From assembly GCA_013812995.1 (NCBI GenBank), contig JACCSL010000947.1, positions 1 through 12,718 of the forward strand: a stretch of 12,718 nucleotides of DNA, read 5' to 3'. Origin of the DNA: Ardenticatenales bacterium. Lineage in GTDB: Bacteria; Chloroflexota; Anaerolineae; Ardenticatenales; Ardenticatenaceae. The notes beneath the pieces were generated by a model that saw only the letters and a list, made by a program, of their open reading frames with translations, made no database searches and had not been told where the DNA came from. The position numbers were made by a program, and so were the translations under genes. This document shows, in pieces, positions 7,462-12,718 of this stretch; the first letter of the stretch is position 1; every line of letters starts with the position of its first letter.

Positions 7462-7692
7462 ATGAAGGTAGCAACAACCGTAAACTTATCGGAAGACGTT
7501 CGACAAGTACTGGATCAACAAGCCTCTACGCTCCAAGCTCGGTCGGAAATAGTTGAAACGGCCTTACGAACCTTTTTTCAACAGCAACTAACATCTGAAC
7601 AAAACCAACAGGATTTAGCAATCATCAACGAGCACGCAGACGCCTTGAATGAGGAAGCTGCCGATGTGCTATCGTACCAGGCAGACTGGTGA
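7462..7692 (+). CDS. Ribbon-helix-helix (CopG/MazE-type) antitoxin
   Basis: A 76-residue acidic protein. Residues 1-43 fit a ribbon-helix-helix DNA-binding domain: the strand KVATTVNLS, helix [15 protein letters not shown], turn, then the helix starting at [13 protein letters not shown]. Such dimers bind operator DNA through the strand. The C-terminal half (44-76) is acidic and glutamine-rich, the usual toxin-binding tail. It overlaps the downstream MazF-like gene by 4 nt (GTGA), the standard antitoxin-first order of a type II module. By family knowledge it would neutralise the toxin and repress its own promoter. It is transcribed divergently from dnaG. Coding content is more A/T-rich than the flanking genes, consistent with acquisition by transfer. 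Confidence 0.85.
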   Translation: MKVATTVNLSEDVRQVLDQQASTLQARSEIVETALRTFFQQQLTSEQNQQDLAIINEHADALNEEAADVLSYQADW

Positions 7693-8015
7693 AACGCGGC
7701 GAGTTGTATCTGGTAAAAAAGCCGTCTGGGGGTGATCCGAAACGACAGCGCGTGTTTGTGGTGGTGAGTCGCCAAGTCTTAATAGAGTCATCCTTTTCAA
7801 CGGTCATGTGTGCGCCTATCTATACACGCCATGATGGGTTATCCACACAAGTGCGGATTGGGGTGGAAGAAGGCTTAAAGCACGAGAGCAGCATTCACTG
7901 TGACGAGTTAATCAGTCTGCCCAAGATGATGCTCACCCATTTCGTTGGCTCTCTGTCTCCAGAAAGAATCCAAGAACTCAATCGGGCCTTGCGACTCGCC
8001 CTGGCAGTTGACTAA
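7689..8015 (+). CDS. mazF: MazF/PemK-family mRNA interferase toxin
   Basis: A 108-residue protein with the PemK/MazF fold order. It starts with RGELYLV (3-9), has a G/D-P loop before RVFVVVS (21-27), then [12 protein letters not shown] (36-47), [14 protein letters not shown] (66-79) and the closing [19 protein letters not shown] (87-105). MazF toxins are ribosome-independent endoribonucleases that cut at short sequences. R21 and T46 align with the residues needed for catalysis in Bacillus MazF (R25, T48), judged by eye. The start is GTG at 7689, overlapping the antitoxin stop and with no strong ribosome binding site, so translation is probably coupled to and lower than the antitoxin. The cleavage sequence cannot be predicted. 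Confidence 0.9.
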   Translation: MKRGELYLVKKPSGGDPKRQRVFVVVSRQVLIESSFSTVMCAPIYTRHDGLSTQVRIGVEEGLKHESSIHCDELISLPKMMLTHFVGSLSPERIQELNRALRLALAVD

Positions 8016-8022
8016 CAATTCC

Positions 8023-8164
8023 TCAGTGGATCCCTTCAGGGTCAGGTGGGTTTTTGAAAAGATGCCGATCCGCATTTAGGCCGATAATAATGCCGAGTAA
8101 CCCGTTAAAACCTCCTATTACCAACGCCGAATTGAAGGTATCTAAAAGTTGAACCAACTTATAG
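8023..8164 (-). pseudogene. Small decayed ORF with hydrophobic segment, cut by the MITE-like element
   Basis: The reverse strand reads in one frame from the MITE boundary to a TGA at 8023. It gives about 47 residues including the hydrophobic NSALVIGGFNGLLGIIIGL and the tail FKNPPDPEGIH. If the element at 8165-8395 and one copy of its target duplication are removed, the frame continues upstream for a few more codons before a TAA near 8426. No ATG or GTG start is present in that stretch. It looks like the 3' remnant of a small membrane protein gene, but chance is possible. I do not recognise a family. Confidence 0.25.
8161..8164 (+). repeat. Target site duplication ATAG, left copy
   Basis: ATAG directly precedes the left terminal repeat; the matching copy is at 8396-8399. 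With four bases, chance identity is possible, but its exact position at both termini supports transposition. Confidence 0.7.
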
Positions 8165-8395
8165 ATTGGACTTTTGACAATTTTAGGGCACTTCAAGAGG
8201 GGCCACAGATTGTTTGCAGGGAGAGCGGGTAGCGCCTGGGGAGCAACGCCGGAATAAAGTCGGGGTTTGGGCGATACGTCCCCGGTGCTCAAACCTCGAC
8301 TTTATTCGCCCCCCCCATTCCTGTGAGGTGTTTTTCTCTCTACAAGGGCCTCCTTCCTACCCACCTCAGAGGCCAATTTTTGTCAAAAGTCCAAT
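8165..8395. mobile_element. MITE-like element with 16-bp perfect terminal inverted repeats
   Basis: The ends 8165-8180 (ATTGGACTTTTGACAA) and 8380-8395 are perfect inverted repeats of 16 bp. ATAG at 8161-8164 and 8396-8399 forms a direct 4-bp target duplication. The 231-bp interior codes for no convincing protein and contains a 21-bp hairpin. These are the hallmarks of a non-autonomous miniature transposable element mobilised by a transposase encoded elsewhere. A 4-bp duplication fits several IS families (for example some IS5- or IS701-type), so the parent is unknown. The insertion abuts a small palindrome, AAGTTG-AAC-CAACTT (8146-8160). Confidence 0.85.
8252..8307. repeat. 21-bp stem-loop inside the MITE-like element
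   Basis: Arms 8252-8272 and 8287-8307 pair over all 21 positions, 19 Watson-Crick plus 2 G-U when read as + strand RNA. The loop is 14 nt. The arm core is AATAAAGTCG. The differences between the arms keep pairing only in one RNA orientation, suggesting a possible role as RNA or as a transposase-recognised fold. Confidence 0.75.
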
Positions 8396-8399
8396 ATAG
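8396..8399 (+). repeat. Target site duplication ATAG, right copy
   Basis: ATAG directly follows the right terminal repeat and pairs with the copy at 8161-8164. Confidence 0.7.
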
Positions 8400-8465
8400 A
8401 TGACGTATTTCGTGGATAGGCTTTAGGGGAGGGCCGCGAGTAAGCAGTATATTTGGTAACAAGCA

Positions 8466-8497
8466 CGATTATAATACGAAGCGAGTGTGTGAAAAGG
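8466..8497 (-). repeat. 32-bp promoter-like direct repeat, copy 2
   Basis: This copy matches 7325-7356 at 28 of 32 positions. On the reverse strand it carries TTTTCA (8490-8495), a 16-bp spacer and a perfect TATAAT (8468-8473). It would fire leftward into 8460-8023, where only the decayed ORF and the MITE-like element lie. It is either an orphan promoter or the trace of a duplication. Confidence 0.75.
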
Positions 8498-8498
8498 G

Positions 8499-8654
8499 GG
8501 AGGCTGATTCCAGTGGACTGTCAAGGCTGGAGTGATGATTTGCCATGCGACTGAAGTCGCCCCTTGTAGCCGTTGGCCGGGCGTCCGCGTAGGCGGACGC
8601 GACATAGGCATTCATCAAAGCACGCATGACAGACCACTAGGGGAATCAGCCTCC
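8499..8654. repeat. Fold-back (long inverted repeat) element with two internal palindromes
   Basis: The left end 8499-8523 and right end 8627-8654 are inverted copies. There is a perfect 13-bp outer arm (GGAGGCTGATTCC, 8499-8511, against 8642-8654), then 12 further positions with one mismatch after a 3-nt insertion on the right. Weaker inverted similarity continues inward (around 8532-8551 against 8600-8618). Inside are GCGACT-GA-AGTCGC (8547-8560) and GCGTCCGC-GTAG-GCGGACGC (8581-8600). It begins 11 nt past the stop of the 3-hydroxybutyryl-CoA dehydrogenase gene, so as RNA it could terminate or protect that transcript. No clear target duplication is seen. Confidence 0.75.
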
Positions 8655-8665
8655 TCAACCCTCTG

Positions 8666-9514
<849 letters not shown>

Positions 9515-9519
9515 GTTCA

Positions 9520-9525
9520 CTCCTC
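9520..9525 (-). promoter_or_regulatory. Ribosome binding site choosing ATG 9514 for the dehydrogenase
   Basis: GAGGAG on the reverse strand is 5 nt upstream of ATG 9514 and overlaps the alternative GTG (9518-9520). That makes the GTG implausible as the start. Confidence 0.75.
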
Positions 9526-9539
9526 GTTGAGTTTAAAAA

Positions 9540-10289
9540 TCAAGCAACCACCAGGGTGAGGGCTCCATCCTCGAAGGGCAGCGCCAGATGCGGCGTCTGA
9601 AGCGGCGTCTCCACCGTGCCGAGGAGCAGCGCCACCGCACCGGGGAGCGGCGTAAAGCGCTGGATATCCTCGGGATAGGCGATGAGCAGGTCGCCCGCGC
9701 CGATCTGGCCGCCTGTACCGCTAAAATTCACCCTGGTGGTGCGCGGTTTCATACTTCCATCAAAGACGACATTTGGGCCAAGGGCCAACGTTGGCGGCTG
9801 CATGGCCCCCAGCAAAAGCGCCATGAAGCGCTCGCGCGGACTCTCCTGGTAGCGAGGCAGCCGCTCCATTGGCGAGGCAATAAACAATGCTTCCTCCGTT
9901 TGTTCCCCTACCACTACCGTTCGCCAGGGCATGTCGCCACCCGCCTGATCCAGCAACGCCATGTGCGCCTCATCCGACGCGGAAGCCACCAGCAGCCCAC
10001 CCGCCCGCAGCGTTCCAACCGATGGGGACCAGTCAGACGCTGCGCCCAGCACAGCCAGATCAAAGTCTTTCGTGGTCATATCTTCACGATTGGGCGCAAG
10101 AGCCACCGAAAGCCAGGTGAGGGCGATAGCATCAAGTGATGCGCCCAGGAAAAGTCGTTGGGGGCGGCACGCCCGCACCAGCAGATAGAGCAGAGGAGGG
10201 GACGGCTCGGTGCCCGCTGCTTCGGCGTGCTGGAGGAATGTCACCGCCTCAGCCGTCATGGGAACGCCACGATACAATGCCTGACTCAT
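9540..10289 (-). CDS. Unrecognised protein; N-terminal half resembles a degenerate O-methyltransferase fold
   Basis: A 249-residue soluble protein. The start is well supported: AGGAGG at 10295-10300 lies 5 nt before ATG 10289. Residues 8-110 follow the order of class I (CCoAOMT-like) methyltransferases: GVPMTAEAVTFLQ (8-20), a strand RLFLGASLDAIALTWLSVAL (45-64), FDLAVLGA (76-83) and LRAGGLLVAS (94-103). The glycine-rich SAM site (usual E/D-x-G-x-x-x-G) is replaced by FLGASLDA, so SAM binding is doubtful. Residues 150-249 (with VVFDGSMKPRTTRV and GGQIGAGDLLIAYPED) match no family I know. It sits between nhaA (38 nt upstream) and the 3-hydroxybutyryl-CoA dehydrogenase gene, in the same direction. 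The gene call is sound; the fold assignment is tentative. Confidence 0.75.
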   Translation of the reverse strand: MSQALYRGVPMTAEAVTFLQHAEAAGTEPSPPLLYLLVRACRPQRLFLGASLDAIALTWLSVALAPNREDMTTKDFDLAVLGAASDWSPSVGTLRAGGLLVASASDEAHMALLDQAGGDMPWRTVVVGEQTEEALFIASPMERLPRYQESPRERFMALLLGAMQPPTLALGPNVVFDGSMKPRTTRVNFSGTGGQIGAGDLLIAYPEDIQRFTPLPGAVALLLGTVETPLQTPHLALPFEDGALTLVVA

Positions 10290-10327
10290 TTTGCCCTCCT
10301 GGGGGCTATCCTACCGTGCATTGCAGA

Positions 10328-11668
10328 CTATTTGAAACGGGCCGGCGTGGACCGGGCCAGCATGGCATAACCGGCAAAACCCGCCACAAGAGAGGCCACG
10401 AGAATCGCTAGCTTGGCTGTTTCCAGAAGAAGAGGGTCGGCCCCAAAACCAAGCGAGGCAATGAAGAGGGACATGGTGAAGCCAATCCCGGCCAGCACGC
10501 CCGTGCCTACCATCTGATACCAGTTAGCTCCTGCTGGAAGGGAGGTCATTCCGCTGCGGATCGCCAACCAGGAGGCCCCCACCAACCCGATGGGTTTGCC
10601 AAGGACCAGCCCGGCAACAATACCCAGTGTCACCGGCAATGTCTCCCCGCCCAGGCTGGCAAAAGAGAGAGGGACGCCCGCATTGGCCAACGCGAAGATA
10701 GGCATAATGAGAAAGCTCACCCAGACATGAAGGTCGTGCTCCAGCTTTTGCAGGGGAGCCTGAACCTGCTCGCACGCCTCCTCCAACGCGATGACGGCGC
10801 TCTGCTGCTTCTCATTGGTAAGCATGGGGCTTGGCGCGGACTCCCCCTGCTCGAACTCGTCCAGTAGGCGGCGGGCTCGTCGGAGGAACGTTTTATCGTC
10901 AATGGTGTGGCGGGCGGGAATCGTCAGGGCCAGCAAGACACCCGCAATGGTGGCATGGACCCCTGATGTCAGAAACGCCAGCCAGACCACCATGCCCAGC
11001 ACGGCATAGAAGAGAATCGCGCGAACGCCCAGGCGATTGGCAATAAAGAGCAAGCCCAGCACAAGAAAGCCTATCGCCAGGGCCGCAAAATTGAGGTCGG
11101 CGGTATAAAAGAAGGCAATCACCAGAACCGCAATGAGGTCATCTACGATGGCAACCGCCGTGAGGAAAATCTTCAGAGAGAAGGGAACCCGGTCACCGAG
11201 GAGGGCCAGGCAGCCCAGTGCGAAGGCGATGTCGGTAGCCATCGGGATACCCCAGCCCTTGGCCCCGATGCCACCAGCGTTGAAGGCCAAGTAGATCAGC
11301 GCGGGCACGGCGACACCGCCGAGGGCTGCCACGATGGGCAAGGCTGCCGCGCGGGGGTTCGCGAGTTCGCCCACCGAGACCTCACGCTTGATCTCCAGCC
11401 CTACCACAAAGAAAAAGATGGCCATGAGCGCATCATTGATCCAATGATGCAGGCTAAGCTTCAACTGGTATGGTCCCGCGCTGATGGTGATGTAGCTATG
11501 GAGAAACTCGTCGTAGCTCTCCGCCAGGGGTGAATTTGCCAGCAGCAGCGCGATCAGGGTTGCCCCTATAAGGACAATGCCGCCTGATGCTGATCGGTGA
11601 ATAAACTCCTGCATGGGGGCCAGCACAACCTGGATAGGGGTGCTGGGGTACGCTTTTTGTTTGGACAT
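10328..11668 (-). CDS. nhaA: Na+/H+ antiporter NhaA
   Basis: A 446-residue inner-membrane antiporter exchanging Na+ (or Li+) for protons. All hallmark segments are present: WINDALMAIFFFVVGLEIKRE (76-96, containing the E/K/R pH-sensor cluster), ATDIAFALG (T145, D146), the ion-binding pair D176/D177 in AIVDDLIAV, LGKP (K358) and GIGFTMSLFI (394-403). These correspond to E. coli T132, D133, D163, D164 and K300. About twelve hydrophobic helices are visible. A hydrophilic loop of about 60 residues (251-312, charged, RRARRLLDEFEQGES) between the seventh/eighth-helix region and the rest is longer than in E. coli and typical of the longer NhaA branch. ATG 11668 lies 5 nt after the stop of the upstream reductase gene, so they are probably co-transcribed. 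Confidence 0.96.
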   Translation of the reverse strand: MSKQKAYPSTPIQVVLAPMQEFIHRSASGGIVLIGATLIALLLANSPLAESYDEFLHSYITISAGPYQLKLSLHHWINDALMAIFFFVVGLEIKREVSVGELANPRAAALPIVAALGGVAVPALIYLAFNAGGIGAKGWGIPMATDIAFALGCLALLGDRVPFSLKIFLTAVAIVDDLIAVLVIAFFYTADLNFAALAIGFLVLGLLFIANRLGVRAILFYAVLGMVVWLAFLTSGVHATIAGVLLALTIPARHTIDDKTFLRRARRLLDEFEQGESAPSPMLTNEKQQSAVIALEEACEQVQAPLQKLEHDLHVWVSFLIMPIFALANAGVPLSFASLGGETLPVTLGIVAGLVLGKPIGLVGASWLAIRSGMTSLPAGANWYQMVGTGVLAGIGFTMSLFIASLGFGADPLLLETAKLAILVASLVAGFAGYAMLARSTPARFK

Positions 11669-11673
11669 GTCTC

Positions 11674-12579
11674 TTATGAAGCCTCGCCTGAGCTGCCCTG
11701 CACCTGGAAGCCAGCCAGGGCCTCCAGGGCCTTGACGAGCGCATGGTTACCTTCCCGCCCCAATCCTCGTTCCTGAAGAGTGCGGTAGAGCTGGAAGATA
11801 TGAGCGGTATTGGGTACGGGGACTCCAACCTGGTCAGCCGCTTCCAGAACGAGGCGCAAATCCTTCTGCTGAAGCTCGATGGTGAAGCCAGGCCGCCAAT
11901 CGCGCTCCAGAATCTGCGGCCCTCGATTCGTCAGCATCCACGAGCCTGCCGCGCCCGCACTGATCGCCTCCCACGCCCGCCGTACATCGACGCCGCTCTT
12001 CTGTGCGAAGAGTAGCGCCTCGCACATGGCCAGGCAGTTGCCGACGACCACGATCTGGTTCATCAACTTGACCACCTGCCCCGCCCCATTGCCACCGACG
12101 TGGGTAATGCGCTTTCCCATCGTTTCCAGCACCGGGCGGGCACGGGCAACATCCTCGTCGCTGCCACCCACCATGATAGACAGTGTGCCCATCGCCGCCC
12201 CCTCGCTGCCCCCGCTGACAGGCGCATCGAGCATGGCCGCGCCCTGCCGGGCGAGGTGGGCCGCGATGGCCTGCGTGGCAACCGGCGAGATCGTGCTCAT
12301 GTCGATGACCAGCGAGCCCGCGCGCACCCCATGCAGGACACCGGACTCACCCAGAATCACCTCCTCCACATCGCGGGTGTCGCTGACGATGGTGATGATG
12401 ATGTCGCTCCGGGCCGCCACCGCACGGGGACTCTCCGCCCAGATGGCACCCTGCTCAATGAGTGTCTCAGCACGCGAGGCGGTACGATTCCAGAGGGTGA
12501 CCGGGTAGCCCGCGTCGATCAGGCGGCGGGCCATACCCATCCCCATGATACCAAGGCCGATAAAGCCGACTTGTTCCAT
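11674..12579 (-). CDS. NAD(P)-dependent beta-hydroxyacid dehydrogenase (3-hydroxyisobutyrate dehydrogenase / tartronate semialdehyde reductase type)
   Basis: A 301-residue member of the 3-hydroxyisobutyrate dehydrogenase family, which oxidises 3-hydroxy acids to semialdehydes (valine breakdown or glyoxylate metabolism). Visible: the Rossmann motif GFIGLGIMGMGMA (5-17), N31-R32 after the second strand (favouring NADP-type recognition), substrate-binding DAPVSGG (118-124) and the catalytic block GNGAGQVVKLMNQ (163-175) with K171 and N174. The exact substrate cannot be told within this family (MmsB, GarR, GlxR, or GLYR types). It is the first gene of the leftward run with nhaA, the unknown gene and the 3-hydroxybutyryl-CoA dehydrogenase. 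AGGA lies 11 nt before ATG 12579, and a perfect palindrome sits about 20 nt upstream of the start. Confidence 0.93.
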   Translation of the reverse strand: MEQVGFIGLGIMGMGMARRLIDAGYPVTLWNRTASRAETLIEQGAIWAESPRAVAARSDIIITIVSDTRDVEEVILGESGVLHGVRAGSLVIDMSTISPVATQAIAAHLARQGAAMLDAPVSGGSEGAAMGTLSIMVGGSDEDVARARPVLETMGKRITHVGGNGAGQVVKLMNQIVVVGNCLAMCEALLFAQKSGVDVRRAWEAISAGAAGSWMLTNRGPQILERDWRPGFTIELQQKDLRLVLEAADQVGVPVPNTAHIFQLYRTLQERGLGREGNHALVKALEALAGFQVQGSSGEAS

Positions 12580-12598
12580 AACGAGTGTGTTCCTGAGG

Positions 12599-12626
12599 GT
12601 AAAACGTAATGCATATTACGTTTTAC
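12599..12626. promoter_or_regulatory. Perfect 12-bp inverted repeat, candidate operator of the reductase-nhaA run
   Basis: GTAAAACGTAAT (12599-12610) and ATTACGTTTTAC (12615-12626) are perfect inverted copies around GCAT. The centre lies about 33 nt upstream of ATG 12579, where a repressor would block initiation. A further ACGTAA follows at once (12625-12630). It could instead be a hairpin in the leader, but the A/T content and position fit a dimeric regulator site. Confidence 0.5.
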
Positions 12627-12658
12627 GTAACTGGTTCTGACAGAATTTGTGGTATGGA

Positions 12659-12718
12659 AGAGGGGAAGCGTGCCAGCGAAGCCCTCTCCCCCACGTCGCT
12701 TCGCTCCGTGTCCCCTCT
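12659..12718. repeat. Nested inverted repeats at the right window edge
   Basis: AGAGGGGA (12659-12666) pairs with TCCCCTCT (12711-12718). Inside it AGCGAAGC (12675-12682) pairs with GCTTCGCT (12698-12705). It may be a terminator or repeat belonging to the region beyond the window. No coding is seen in 12627-12718. Confidence 0.45.

Noticed and set aside
8027..8056. Possible terminator after the toxin gene (GGATCCC TTCA GGGTC, later GTTTTT)
   Set aside because: The stem is only about five pairs with a bulge, and the T run is separated from it, so it is too weak to annotate.
8214..8399. 61-codon + strand frame within the MITE
   Set aside because: It spans the hairpin and terminal repeat, has no ribosome binding site and no protein-like pattern.
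9515..9520. GTG 9520 as start of the 3-hydroxybutyryl-CoA dehydrogenase
   Set aside because: It lies inside the Shine-Dalgarno GAGGAG, which is correctly spaced for ATG 9514.

Overview
The window reads as chromosomal DNA of a GC-rich, probably free-living bacterium. The best lineage guess is Chloroflexota (possibly Ktedonobacteria-like). This rests on the gene styles, such as a dnaG-rpoD block without rpsU and a CX3C zinc site in DnaG, and on intergenic GGCAAAR heptad repeats. The phylum call is inference; no rRNA is present to settle it.

Layout, left to right. (1) 1-534 (-): 5' part of an FAD-dependent dehydrogenase/oxidoreductase running off the left edge. (2) 649-3292 (+): a tightly overlapping three-gene unit: an LPG-synthase-TM/UPF0104 membrane protein, a PHP-family metal-dependent phosphoesterase and a PrsW-family membrane protease. 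It is served by a visible promoter. (3) 3293-3525: convergent intergenic region with a 24-bp hairpin and heptanucleotide repeats in opposite orientations. (4) 3526-7283 (-): the macromolecular-synthesis pair dnaG then rpoD. A TATAAT promoter lies before dnaG, and a second promoter overlaps the dnaG stop before rpoD. (5) 7284-8665: a small accessory island. It holds a ribbon-helix-helix/MazF toxin-antitoxin pair, a decayed ORF, a 231-bp MITE-like element with perfect 16-bp terminal inverted repeats and a 4-bp target duplication, and a ~156-bp fold-back element. Two copies of a 32-bp promoter-like direct repeat bracket the toxin-antitoxin pair and the MITE. (6) 8666-12579 (-): a four-gene run in transcription order: 3-hydroxyisobutyrate dehydrogenase-like reductase, NhaA Na+/H+ antiporter, an unrecognised protein with a methyltransferase-like N-terminal half, and 3-hydroxybutyryl-CoA dehydrogenase. 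A perfect 12-bp inverted repeat lies just upstream of the first gene.

How it fits together: the core genes cover replication priming and housekeeping transcription (dnaG, rpoD), acyl-CoA/branched-chain acid oxidation with Na+/pH homeostasis, and a membrane/envelope trio. The most unusual material is the non-coding repeat content of 7284-8665 and 3293-3525, plus two insertions in the primary sigma factor. I found no clear evidence of a wholly new multi-gene system. The strongest candidates for something undescribed are the MITE-like element, the fold-back element and the direct repeats around the toxin-antitoxin locus.
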